A stretch of DNA of 64,000 bases from Xylaria sp. FL1777 (Eukaryota; Ascomycota; Sordariomycetes; Xylariales; Xylariaceae): the NCBI GenBank assembly GCA_022578965.1, contig MU400514.1, positions 496,001 through 560,000 on the forward strand. Reading direction: 5' to 3'. Made by a program: the position numbers and the translations under genes. Of this stretch, positions 38,001 through 48,190 are shown in pieces (position 1 is the first letter of the stretch; each line of letters begins with the position of its first letter). The notes under the pieces were generated by a model. It was not told the origin of the DNA. It searched no databases and saw only the letters and a list, made by a program, of their open reading frames with translations.

Positions 38001-40175
38001 TGTATGGTGGATTATATGTGCATGTTCACGACTCTGTACAGCACACCTACGCATACGTGAGATTCCTCGGTTAAAGGCCGTGATGACAATATCTACACTA
38101 GCTGTCTGGTGTAGTGGTGTACCTAGTGCGGAAACAGGGATGTTGAGGATTGTACACTACTGTGTTGTTTAATTAGACGTCGGCCGATGTGCTGATGTCG
38201 TTTCCGAATGTAATCAACATATACAAATTGCCATGTACGTATAAACTAAGTTGTACTTATGTGCCAGCAAAAGCCCAATGATTTAACTTACTTGTACATG
38301 TGAGTACTCATATGTACTGATTCTCTACTTAAGGTAAATAAAAATACAACATAACCAGGCTTTCTAGATTTCTAATTGCATGTTGTAGGTATAGGTACTT
38401 AACTCAGTATACACGAGGGAAGGAGACAGGGGTATGCAGCTGCTAGCCCTCCACACATACATGTAAGTAAGAAAATGCAAACCCTGCATATGTACTGAGT
38501 ACTTCCCTACCACAATAATTAGATGCAGATACTCCAATTTCCTGTCCAATTATCCTATAAAATATATGCATAACTCAGTAGCTCCCCTAGGGTTTCAATT
38601 CAACAATATATAGTAGGTATACAAGGAGAGGGAAAAGCAGGAACGAGGCTTACATGCATTATACTGCACCTAGGTACCCACGGCTAGGTATCCGGAATTG
38701 GTACAAGTATCTATTATCTACCTTAGATACCTACTGCGTTGTAGGTAAGAGATAGGCTGACAGGGGATCTTTCGGGTAACACAACGACTCCAATTCCCAC
38801 GTTTTGTTAGTAGCGTTAAACTATCTTCGCTCCGCTTATGGGCTCTGTGACTGGGGTCTGAAGATATATTTAAACTATACCCATATATACATTCCTTGTC
38901 GGCGCAATATAGCCGACAACAGCAACAAGATGGGCAATGTAAGTGTATACGGAAGTATATTTTCTCAGTGGTTGTATAGCAATACACATGCTCTACTTGA
39001 CCAGAAAGAGACTTGCTCCGAAGAGACGCAACTAGCACCCGGTTCCGTCTTGTCATCATGCTTCGCGTGATCTATTTTCTACAGTACGGGCACAATTGTT
39101 CTTTCGGTTCCTACGGTACAGCTACCTAGGTAGGTAGCGTACAAACCTATGTACTATAATTACTACGTACCCATACACTACCTAGGTACCTACATAGGTA
39201 CTAGGTAATTACTTACCTACAGATTACGGACTACGCTAATCTAGGTAGTACCTATATATGAGGTGGCATGCCGATGCCGATGCCGTACGTACACATACAC
39301 ATACACACAACACGTTGCATGCTTCGTAACTTGTAGCATACTTACCCAGCACATTTTATATTTCAACATACTGACATTTTATACTTACCTAACTAGGTAT
39401 ATACATGAACACCTACCTACCCATTCACATGCACTGTACACACATCAGTCACCTCCCCTCCCCCTCTCCCCGAAAGTTTGCTCCTAAAGAATCATAGTTA
39501 CGATTTAAACCGCAGTCTGGTTACCAATTTTCCTTGTCAAATCTCCCGATCCAATGTAATCATGCCCAACGGCTTATCACGACTCCATACCCTAGATAGA
39601 ATCCCGCTCCCACGGTCGTTGTATAACCTGTATACACCACGGGTTTAAGTCGCCAAGGACCGATCATTAACCTGCTCGGCCGAGAACCGGTTCGCGACCG
39701 TTGCTTCTGCTTGGCTGTCTATTTCTAGACTCGTACCCAGCACTTATTATCCTTATTATATCTATTATCATGATTGTGATCATGTGTGGTTGACTACACT
39801 GCACTTTCTCTATACATTATTATGTCAGGTCTGACACAGTTACTGGACCGGATTCGAATGTCCGGATTGTCGTCTAATATCCTCGACCGATCTCTCAATT
39901 CATCCAGCTACCTGTGTGCGTTTACGATATTTCTACGTTGACCCTAAGTATCAAGATTCTAACAAACGACATTCACCGTGTCGGTCAGTCACCACTATAC
40001 ACCGCTTTTCAAGCTTAATGTGTCCTCTTGATATGGCCCATTATCCATGAGCGCTCGTGTTTGCTTTTTCTATTTAGCTTATTTTCATCCCGTATCTTTG
40101 GTAGTTTGTCTAGTCTAGTCAGGCCGGGTCCAACAAACCAGGGGGGGGACGAAGTCTCATTGCAAACGGACAACC
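32083..40175. other. 8-kb region without recognisable genes
   Basis: The longest gene-free interval in the window. Many short frames (60-113 residues) exist on both strands, but none carries a family motif, biased codon use or a convincing exon partner. The stretch between 37.3 and 39.5 kb is rich in TACCTAGGTA-type words (37677-37712, 39121-39140, 39177-39212). It should contain the TAF8 promoter at its left end and the promoter of the AlkB fusion gene at its right end. A noncoding RNA or fast-evolving gene cannot be excluded. Confidence 0.4.
39121..39212. repeat. cluster of TACCTAGGTAGGTA-type words
   Basis: Contains GCTACCTAGGTAGGTAGC (39121-39138) and a run of CTACCTAGGTACCTACATAGGTACTAGGT (cut here into its parts ACTACCTAGGTACC and ACATAGGTACTAGG) at about 39177-39210. 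The arms can pair as small hairpins. It lies in the gene-free region, about 1 kb upstream of the AlkB fusion gene. Confidence 0.7.
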
Positions 40176-43100
40176 ATGTTTCCCATAAATACCTCTCTTC
40201 TGCCGCCCCTGGCTACGCGGAAGGCTTTGCTTGTTGTGGATGCTCAGAATGACTTCCTGGCCGAAGACGGTGCCCTGCCAGTCACGGTGCCCATTGGCCT
40301 GTCACAGAAAATTAGTGAGCTCGCCAACGATTTCCGTAGGAATGGTGGCGAGATCATATGGGTACAGAGCCAGTTCGCGGGCTCCCGGCCAGTAGAGGAG
40401 GAGCAGATCATGGTATCAAACCTGCGTAGCTCTTCTGCCTGCGCAGCGCCTAGTCGAGGTCGGCGCTCGCGTGCGACGCCTCCTGTGACGGAACCGGCTC
40501 TTTCGCCGGAGGCATTTCTCACCACAGATGCTAGCAAGGGGTTGACGTGTGTCAAGGCCGGCTCGCCGGGCACCGAGATGCATCCCGTCGTCAAGCAGGC
40601 GGTTGGACCCAAGGACTTCGTGTTAATCAAGACCTTTTACTCGGCATTCAAGGTAGAGGAGCTGCTAAGGGTACTACGGGTCAAGTTCGTTACTGAGTTG
40701 TTTATCTGTGGCTCGATGATCAATGTCGGGGTCATGGCTACGGCAATAGACGCTGCCAGTTACGGATACACCATTACCATCGTCGACGACTGTTGTGGCG
40801 CGCAGAGCATGTCACGGCATCGTACAACCCTGGGGCAGATAACCAATACCACGGGTTGCGACACGCTCTCGGCAGCCAAGGTGTTGAGCATGATGAAGCC
40901 GAAGCCTACCTCTCCTGAGCGGGTGGATAACCAGCACCAGCACCAGCATCAGGATGCAGCAGGCAGTAGATCTCCAACCGTACGTCTTCGAAGAGGCAAA
41001 AAGGATGCTATTGCACCGTCTGCCTCGGATATCCAACCGTCGTTTGAGAGATTGTCACTAAGTGGTGAACCTGCAGCCGCCGACGAGCACGCGCCTACGA
41101 CCATCGCACGACCACAGCAACGACAGCAGCAGCAGCGGTCAGAATCAAAACCACGGTCACAGTCACAATCACCATCAGCGCTACAGTCCATGGCAAGGCC
41201 TAACCACCCACAGACCAAAAACCAGACAGATCGAGATACTGTAGAAACAACACCAAACAGACGCCCATTAGCAGCTAATAATCATGATAATAGTAATCGT
41301 AATGCCTACATCTCAGCTGCTGCGCCTGTTGAAAATAAAACCTCCGGTGACGGCCGTTATGAGTCATGGAGACCAGATGAGGAGCGCGGAAAGGAGATGC
41401 GCGCCAATCCTCTAACGTGGGGTCCAATATCATCATTACCAGCGTCTAAGAGTAGACCCCAGCAATCTCAATTGTCCGGTCCTCTTGTTTCATTATCAGA
41501 GCCGAGCCCCAATAGCAACGACACCAAGAACAGTAAGAATCCCAACGTCGTCGTCAACAAAGAGCGACACAAGCCAATAGCCATAGAAAGCCTAACAACG
41601 ACAAACCATGCAACTAGTTCCAGCTCGTCAAAGGAGTCGTTTGAGCCACTGGAGACCCCTCCGACGCTTATTAGTACAATGCCCAAGGCCAACACAACGG
41701 CATCACGCGATCACCCCAACCCCAACAACACTAGTGATAGCAAAGATCAGAATAGAATAATGACGCTACAGCCACCACAACCAGACGCACAAAGCTCACC
41801 GCTCTGCGAAGGCGACACAAAAGTTATCTACAACATCCTTCCCGAGGCTCTCTCTGGCGACATCTTCGCGCGCATCCGCTCCGAAGTTGCATGGCAGCGG
41901 ATGTCGCACCAAGGCGGGGAAGTCCCTCGCCTAGTCGCCGTGCAGGGCCTCGTCGAGGGAGACGGCAGCAAACCCGTGTACCGCCACCCAGCCGACGAGA
42001 GCCCGTCCCTTCACCCCTTCACTCCCACCGTGGACGTCATTCGCGCCGTTGTCGAGAAGCAACTCAGCCACCCGCTCAACCATGTCCTCATTCAGCTCTA
42101 TCGCGCTGGCACAGATTACATCTCTGAGCATAGCGACAAGACCCTCGACATCACGCGCGACAGCTTCATCGCGAACGTGAGCCTTGGCGCCGAGCGCACC
42201 ATGACGCTGCGCACGAAGCGTAAACGTAAAGATTCACAGCCGAGGTCGCGGGAGGGTGAGGAGGGTGTGCGTAGAGAACCTAATACCGAATCTGGGCATG
42301 ACGACGACCATGGCCTCAAGCGCCAGGTACAGCGCGCCCGGCTCCCGCACAACTCGCTCTTTCAAATGGGTCTAGCAACGAACGCGCGGTGGCTGCACGG
42401 CATTCGCCAAGACAAGCGGGCGGCGCGTGACAAGGTGTCCGCCGAACTCGCGTACGACGGGGCCCGCATCTCTCTGACATTCCGACAGATCGGCACGTTT
42501 CTGACCGGCGATGAGACGCGGATCTGGGGACAGGGTGCGACAGCTAAGACACGAGAGGGTGCCCGCAGCGTCGTAAACGGGTTAGGGGACAGCGCCATTG
42601 CCATGCTCAAGGCCTTCGGTCGTGAGAACCAAGACGCTGGGTTCAACTGGGCTGAAAATTACGGAGCGGGCTTTGATGTTCTACACATCACGACCGCAAA
42701 GAGGCTTTTCTTATCCGGGGATGCGGTAGTTAACCTACGCTTGCGTAGTTTAATGACTGAAATGAGTGTTTCTTATGCCCGTGGCAATTTATCGGGCGGG
42801 GACGATCGAGACGTGGCAAAATGCGCCACTGTTATTAATGCCCCTGAAGCACCGGTTAAGTTTGTGGATAACAACGAGGCGAAGACGGTCGTCCTCGGAC
42901 AGCGAGATATAATGCTGTATATCGAAAAGACGTATGGCGGCAAGGAGACATCGAATAACGAGCGCGTCGTAAGCGAACGATTCGAGCAGGGTCTGGGGTT
43001 TCTAAACCAATGGCGGTCTGTTTCCCTTCTTCGTCCTCCCTCTACGCCGCATAAAGAGAAGCAGACCGGAGAAGATGGCCTCGCAATAATAACGGGCCTC

Positions 43101-43403
43101 CTAGCCCTTTGGGAAGTATACGCTACAGAGGGCGCCTTCATCGCCGGGCCGGAACCAAGTCTAGCCGACTACGCGTTCTGGCCCGTATTACATGATATTT
43201 TCTCTTCGGGTTTCTTGTCTTCCCTACTAGAGGATTACAGGAGCGTAAGGCAGGGAGAGACTAGGGCGGTCAACGATAACGACGAGGACGATGAAGAGAA
43301 AGAGAAGCGAGGTGAGAAACTCCACTTCCACTTCCCACATCTACGCGCGTACAACGACCGTATGCAAGCAAGAGGAGCCATTGCACAGATTCTCAGCCAC
43401 TAG
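40176..43403 (+). CDS. isochorismatase-like / AlkB-type 2OG-Fe(II) dioxygenase / GST-like fusion protein
   Basis: A single uninterrupted frame of 1075 residues with three apparent domains. Residues about 14-235 resemble the isochorismatase-like cysteine hydrolase fold: VVDAQNDF holds the triad Asp (D22) and IKTFYSAF the Lys (K152), but the segment that should carry the nucleophilic Cys reads SMINVGVMATAIDAA, placing Gly at position 185. Residues about 240-545 are a Ser/Gln/Pro-rich, probably disordered linker. Residues about 548-776 are AlkB-like: H652-x-D654 in SEHSDKT, second iron His about H741 in RWLHGIRQ, and Arg residues in RISLTFRQ that would bind 2-oxoglutarate, as in DNA/RNA demethylases. 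Residues about 826-1075 resemble a glutathione S-transferase with N-terminal-like (VKFVDNNEAKTVVLGQRDIMLYIEK, here two pieces) and C-terminal helical parts. A repair or demethylation role is inferred from AlkB only. Confidence 0.85.
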   Translation: MFPINTSLLPPLATRKALLVVDAQNDFLAEDGALPVTVPIGLSQKISELANDFRRNGGEIIWVQSQFAGSRPVEEEQIMVSNLRSSSACAAPSRGRRSRATPPVTEPALSPEAFLTTDASKGLTCVKAGSPGTEMHPVVKQAVGPKDFVLIKTFYSAFKVEELLRVLRVKFVTELFICGSMINVGVMATAIDAASYGYTITIVDDCCGAQSMSRHRTTLGQITNTTGCDTLSAAKVLSMMKPKPTSPERVDNQHQHQHQDAAGSRSPTVRLRRGKKDAIAPSASDIQPSFERLSLSGEPAAADEHAPTTIARPQQRQQQQRSESKPRSQSQSPSALQSMARPNHPQTKNQTDRDTVETTPNRRPLAANNHDNSNRNAYISAAAPVENKTSGDGRYESWRPDEERGKEMRANPLTWGPISSLPASKSRPQQSQLSGPLVSLSEPSPNSNDTKNSKNPNVVVNKERHKPIAIESLTTTNHATSSSSSKESFEPLETPPTLISTMPKANTTASRDHPNPNNTSDSKDQNRIMTLQPPQPDAQSSPLCEGDTKVIYNILPEALSGDIFARIRSEVAWQRMSHQGGEVPRLVAVQGLVEGDGSKPVYRHPADESPSLHPFTPTVDVIRAVVEKQLSHPLNHVLIQLYRAGTDYISEHSDKTLDITRDSFIANVSLGAERTMTLRTKRKRKDSQPRSREGEEGVRREPNTESGHDDDHGLKRQVQRARLPHNSLFQMGLATNARWLHGIRQDKRAARDKVSAELAYDGARISLTFRQIGTFLTGDETRIWGQGATAKTREGARSVVNGLGDSAIAMLKAFGRENQDAGFNWAENYGAGFDVLHITTAKRLFLSGDAVVNLRLRSLMTEMSVSYARGNLSGGDDRDVAKCATVINAPEAPVKFVDNNEAKTVVLGQRDIMLYIEKTYGGKETSNNERVVSERFEQGLGFLNQWRSVSLLRPPSTPHKEKQTGEDGLAIITGLLALWEVYATEGAFIAGPEPSLADYAFWPVLHDIFSSGFLSSLLEDYRSVRQGETRAVNDNDEDDEEKEKRGEKLHFHFPHLRAYNDRMQARGAIAQILSH

Positions 43404-44382
43404 TTGGGTATCCGCAGTGAAGTTGCCTCGAGTGATACCTAGTAATTCCCACGCTCGGCCCCTCACTTCGACACTTTATCCTTTTTCTTCCCTTCTTTCC
43501 TCTTATACTCAGATTTATTTATCTTCACTCGTTTTGGTTAAGTTATATTTTGCATAAATAAGCGTGGCATATAGCAGCAGCATAGCATAGCATATCATTC
43601 AATTGTATCAGGAAGTCTATCATCGGCTGGGGAACAAAAGCGTACATTATGATACCATACCATTTCAAGCTGTTAGGTAGTTAGAGTTCAATTCATACCT
43701 ACCTAGTACAGATACGCACTATTAATCAAGTCCTGCCTACATATTTCATGAACGTTTCGTTCATGTCCAGGTACCTAGCATGATATGCCAGTGTAATCTT
43801 GTGCGATGGAGAGATGTCCTTGTTTGCAGCGAGTTGGTAAGGAGGGAGGCCGCACCATATAAAGCGTCAGGTGGGCTAGCCGGTCTACTACCGTCATACA
43901 TCGATATAAAAGCAAACCACACTGTTTGACACGGCGGGTTGTTACACGATCCGCTGCCGTCTATACTCCCGCTTTGCGTCTTAGGAACTAGGTACTTGAG
44001 CCATACTTCTGGGGCCCTGGTTCAAATCGGCCTCCATTCTGCGCCATTCCGTAACTATACCAGGTCCATACCGGAATCGTGATCCCATGCCGTTTCCATA
44101 GCACTAGTTTCCAACAGCGTTATAATATAACCATTCCCCGAAAAGAATGCTGATTTCCAAGCCCAGCCTCTTCCCATGCGCCTGGCGCTAGTATAAAAAT
44201 CAAATAAAGATATCCTCTCATACCTACCATAGCTCTGTTAATTAACGCCATTGTGTATTCAGTTCAAAATTGTGATGCCATGCATGTGCGTTGTAGGAAT
44301 ATATAGAATGACGAGATCATGAGTCTTAGGCCATATTCTCGCTGCCATGCTCTAGTCGATGTCGTTCCAATACGATGATGTG
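43404..44382. other. intergenic region between convergent AlkB fusion and FAR1-like genes
   Basis: About 1 kb of 3' flanking DNA for two convergent genes. A TGGTTCAAATCGG word near 44029 resembles a tRNA B box, but no cloverleaf or A box could be assembled around it. No coding frame is supported. Confidence 0.4.
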
Positions 44383-45820
44383 CTAAGGGACAATGGGGTA
44401 TTCTGAATGCATACTTGCCACTCCATCTACTCCACCCATGGGCGATGGTGACGGATTAGGGTGTGGGTTAGGTAGCTGGTTCGTGAAGGTGCTGGCAAAT
44501 GTATGGCGGTAGCTGACTGGTGCCTCGTTGAAAGGAGCCGTAGGCGTGGCGAGATTCGAGAAATTGTTCATAGGGGCAGGTGGCGCGTTTGGTGTGCTCG
44601 AGTGACCGTTAATGGCTGTGGAAGGTATCCGGTCCTTGTCCTGCAGGATGATGATGGGCCGCCTAGCTACCATCTCAAATACGACAGAGCCACCCTCTCT
44701 CTCGCTACCGGGGACCTCCTTGTCGTTTATACTGAGGGCACGCAATATTTGCTTGTCGATGCGATCGAGGTCGTGGTCTTGGACGTCACCTTTGAGATAG
44801 GCGGCGATGTCGCGCGCAGGCATGGCAGCAGCACGAGTGAGGCGAGCAATTGCACTTCGGATACCGGCGTTATTTTCACGCTGCCAGCGACGATATGACG
44901 CTAGGGTATGCATCTCGTCGGGGGTTGTGACAGGGTGGTTGTGCTGACTCTCGAGGATCTCGATGAACCAGCGGTCACCCTCGCGTCGTAAACGACGGAT
45001 GGCGGCCTTCCAAGGGCAACCGCACTTCTTGGATTCCCGACGACGCTCCCCGCGCGATTGGGATACAAACTCGTTGCCGCCCTTATCGCAGGCGAAATCC
45101 TTGCGGATAATGTCGCCATCCGGATCATACTTGCCCGAAGGTAGCTTCTCCTTGACGGTGCGCTTCTGCGACACGCCGTACCCCGAGGTGAAGACGTGCA
45201 ACTGCAGTGAGAAGATAGCATCTTCCAGGGTGTCGTAGGGGCCCTTGCTGAAAGGATGGACAGTGGGCGGGCGCGGAGGGATGGGCGAGGAGACGGGAGA
45301 CGTGGCGTCATTGTCGCTGCGGCGGCGCTTGGACGGGCGGACAGCGCTGCGGCGGCGGCGGCTCTGGGGGTCTGAGGGATCTGTCACGGACGCTGTGACC
45401 GTGGGTGTCGCAGTCACAGATGGGTTCGCGGGGTTGGTGTTCATGCTCGAGGCAGCGGGCAGGGCAGGGACGGGAGTCATGGTCTGAAGCTGTCGAGGCT
45501 GGAGAGGACCAGGGGCAGCGCCATTGAGGGTGGGCGACTGGGGTTGCGACTGGAGGTGAGGATGTGTGTTGCGATCAGGGGCGTAATTGGTCGCAGACTG
45601 GATGGCGCCGGCACGGACATGCTGCTGGTGATGCTGCTGCTGTTGCGAAAGAGGGGGGAGCGGAGGAGGGGCAGGAGGAGCAGCAGAAGCAGAAGCTGAA
45701 GCTGAAGCTGAAGCAGAAGCAGAAGCAGAGGTAGAGGTAGAGGCAGAGGTAGAGACAGAAGCAGAGGCAGAAGTGGGAGGCTGAGATTGTGAATTAGGCT
45801 GGAAGCTGAGTGGACTGTAG

Positions 45821-45879
<59 letters not shown>

Positions 45880-45960
45880 CTGTCGTTGTTGCTGCTGCTG
45901 CTGGTGGTGGTTGTAATGCTGTAATGGCGTCAGTGTCCCGAATTGCGAGGCAGCGGCCAT
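44383..45960 (-). CDS. FAR1-like (transposase-derived) DNA-binding protein with polyglutamine tract
   Basis: Single-exon protein of 525 residues. The N-terminal third is low complexity: a long Gln run (about residues 18-46), Ser/Ala alternation (about 65-95) and a second QQQQHHQQH patch. A basic segment RRRRSAVRPSKRRRSD (about 200-216) looks like a nuclear localisation signal. The conserved core (about 228-350) matches a FAR1/WRKY-GCM1-like zinc fold: DFACDKGG, SKKCGCPWKAAIRR, then HNHP, giving a Cys, Cys/Cys, His-x-His ligand set, followed by a helical region. FAR1 domains descend from Mutator-like transposases; no transposase catalytic core is present, so this looks like a domesticated transcription factor. 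Target genes are unknown. It is divergent from nothing close, with about 550 bases to the next gene. Confidence 0.75.
45819..45902. repeat. GTT/GCT tract encoding polyglutamine
   Basis: Mixed CAA/CAG codons on the - strand encode one long glutamine run in the FAR1-like protein. The mixed codons make it less prone to slippage than a pure CAG repeat. Confidence 0.9.
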
Positions 45961-46513
45961 GTTAGTCGAGAGACCGGGCCTGGCCTCCTCAATGGTGCAA
46001 AGCGAATCGGGATCGATGAATCAATCACCCTTCCTTCTTGATGGTGGTATTATAGCATATATCGTATCGCAGCACAGCATGGGAATGGACAAGTTCTGTG
46101 GTCGGGAGCCTTGTTGTTGTTTATTACAAGACGAGTGGAGAGACAGTACCTATGTGTAGGTATGCTAGAAGCGCAATGCATATACCTTTTTTACCGGTAC
46201 CTACCTACGCTTCAATGTTCTTGAAGGTACGTAGGTGGGTACATTTAGGTACCTAGGATATAGTGGTATTACACTAATAGGTACCTAGCTTGACGCCTAC
46301 ATGCGCCGCTCAACGCTCCTGCAGGGTGCTTCTAACTTCCAAGGTTGTAACTGGTAAGTAATATACACAGAGGCTTTCAATTCTTTGACCAAACGTGTCT
46401 CCTCTTACTCCTACCAGCCTCAAGTATATCTATGTAGGTAGTTATTGTATAAGGTAGGTAGGTAGCCTTGGGTTGCCGGTAGATGGATGCCTGACTACCA
46501 CACACTTTATACT
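45961..46513. other. promoter region of the FAR1-like gene with CCTAGGTA-type words
   Basis: No coding frame supported. GGTACCTACCTACG (about 46196) and GGTACCTAGGATA/AGGTACCTAG words (46247-46290) recur here, with an inverted arrangement around a short AT stretch near 46215-46240. Confidence 0.4.
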
Positions 46514-47613
46514 CTATCCTCCTTTCCACACATATGTCTCCCAAGGAGAGGACGCCGCCCACCCAGCCTTCTCAACCACCTCGCGCCTCCTATCCCGTTC
46601 TCTCAAAGCTTCCTCCACGCTCATGCCCACCGCAAACCCAGCAACGCCCTCCCTCTCCACCCTCAGCCATCCCTTCCAGCCAGCATTGATGTCGCCTCCC
46701 GTCCCGCCAACAACCACCGTGCCCCACCACTCCCGGCCCCGGCTCGAGTGGTCTCCGTACACCATGTACTCGTCGACACTCGCCAGGATGGCGTCAACGA
46801 GTTCCCGTCGTCTTCCTGGTCGGTAGACATGCACGTGGACCAGGTCGGCAGCCGTGGCGGGATGACTTGATTTCCCTGTGTTGGATGAGCTGACCAGACG
46901 CGCCACGTCGAACTTGCCCTCTGCGTCAACGACCACAACGGCAAAGTTGTGCAGCGAGGAGACCAAAGTCGAGAGAAAATGGTACAGAAATGGCAGATAC
47001 CGTCCGCTGACCGAGATGAGCGGAGACGGTGCTGATTGCGTTGCGCGGTGGTACCGGCTGATCATGGCTGATAAGCCGGCCATGGGGATGTCAAGTGGGT
47101 TCTGGTGACGCGATGGGTTGTTGGTGAGAGTCCCGCGGAGGGAATCTAGTAACTGTTGGGAATAAATCGTATCAATAGTGTTTCTTTCTCTCACCTTTCT
47201 TATTCTGTTACGTGGGTATATAGCAAAAGTCACCAATTAGCTGTAAGATGCATTATGTATAAATCTCTACATCTCTCTCTCTGTCTCTCTCTCTGTGTGT
47301 GTGTGTGTGTGGGCGCGCTGCAAGATTCCATGACGAGATGACTGAAATATGGCACGATGGCGATAAGATAAGACCACCTCGGTGAGAAAACTCAATTGAA
47401 GGGGAGCCTGATGAGTTGAAGCAAGCATGTGCGTAGTAGGTATGCTTATACAAAACGGGCTGCCAACAGCAATAACTATTTCGATCAATCATGGCTAGAG
47501 CGCTGACCATGATCTATTCTTGATGAAAATTAAATACGTACCTGTTCCAGAGATCCCTCCTGCACCTCCCCGAGCAGCCGAGCACCCACATGTCTCGCAC
47601 CCGCAGCATCCAT
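46514..47613 (-). CDS. RecA/Rad51-paralogue-like protein (XRCC2/Rlp1 type, tentative)
   Basis: Two exons (47613-47542 and about 47152-46514) separated by a 390-base intron give about 236 residues, starting MDAAGARHVGARLLGEV. The segment LHNFAVVVVDAEGKFDVARLV (in two pieces LHNFAVVVVD and AEGKFDVARLV) resembles the Walker B strand region of Rad51 paralogues such as XRCC2, where an Asp ends a hydrophobic strand and is followed by FD.xRL. A Walker A P-loop (GxxxxGKT) is not visible; PLISVSGRYLPFLYHFL stands where it would be expected. The C-terminal half (EYMVYGDHSSRGREWWG; GWKGWLRVERE) is strongly patterned and looks conserved. A role in homologous recombination is inference from the Walker-B resemblance; it could be another fungal-specific protein. 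Confidence 0.5.
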
Positions 47614-47716
47614 CGAACAAACTGCCACGAGCTTAGCTGGACGTCGATAGTTGTTGGATAATTTATCTCCCTCCCTCCCAGCCTCCCTCTCTCACCTAGA
47701 AGGGACCGCCCGTGTT

Positions 47717-47720
<4 letters not shown>

Positions 47721-47747
<27 letters not shown>
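47721..47747. repeat. GA microsatellite in a divergent promoter
   Basis: About 13 GA units between the divergent starts at 47613 (-) and 47756 (+), ending nine bases before the + strand ATG. GA tracts in such positions often bind GAGA-type factors or exclude nucleosomes; this role is inference. Confidence 0.9.
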
Positions 47748-47755
47748 AAGAAAAA

Positions 47756-48190
47756 ATGATGACACCGCAGTGTAGCGTGTTTCCGGCTTCCCAATTACCC
47801 GCCAATATTCAAGTCGACGACGGCCAAAGACGCAAGGGCGGTAGGATCGACCTCTTGGCCTGCGAGCTGCTTTCGATGGTGCAGTACGATTGCCAGATCG
47901 ACAGACCTGATGTTAGCAATAGCCCCGTGAAATGCTGGCCTGTGCAGCGCTGGTTTCGTCGGTATGTTGCTGCTTGTTTTAGTCTCTTGCTTTGTTGTAG
48001 ATATGATGGGACTTTGCTTGGGATAAGCCGGGAAGCTATGCTGATTTGTTCAATGAATGATAGCTGTCAGGACCGAAAGGGCAAGTTTCTTGTTGAGACA
48101 ACTATGTGGGAAGGGAAGATGTCGCCTCCGAATTCGGTGGATAAGGAGCCCCGAGATACCAGTCTCGGAGACGGGCGTGGTGGGGCTTGA
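47756..48190 (+). CDS. som1: mitochondrial export protein Som1-like
   Basis: Two exons (47756-47961 and 48064-48190) encode about 110 residues. The product resembles fungal Som1, the small factor that supports the mitochondrial inner-membrane peptidase complex (Imp1/Imp2) in maturing intermembrane-space proteins. Visible family features are the opening CSVFPASQLPANIQVDDGQ, the LLACELLSMVQYDC cysteine pair region, KCWPVQRWFRRC and the closing KGKFLVETTMWEG. The 102-base intron is a multiple of three, so the frame reads through it; I prefer splicing because it joins WFRR directly to CQDRKGKF. The start is the first ATG of ATGATG at 47756. It shares a 142-base divergent promoter with the Rad51-like gene. 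Assignment is from recalled family pattern and is not verified by search. Confidence 0.65.
   Translation: MMTPQCSVFPASQLPANIQVDDGQRRKGGRIDLLACELLSMVQYDCQIDRPDVSNSPVKCWPVQRWFRRYVAACFSLLLCCRYDGTLLGISREAMLICSMNDSCQDRKGKFLVETTMWEGKMSPPNSVDKEPRDTSLGDGRGGA

Noticed and set aside
40176..43403. Idea that the tri-domain frame is two genes joined by an assembly error
   Set aside because: The frame is open throughout with a typical low-complexity linker, no start signal before the AlkB domain and no frame change; kept as one gene but listed for checking.
43980..44050. Possible tRNA gene (GGTTCAAATC word near 44029)
   Set aside because: No A box at the right distance and no acceptor or anticodon stems can be paired.
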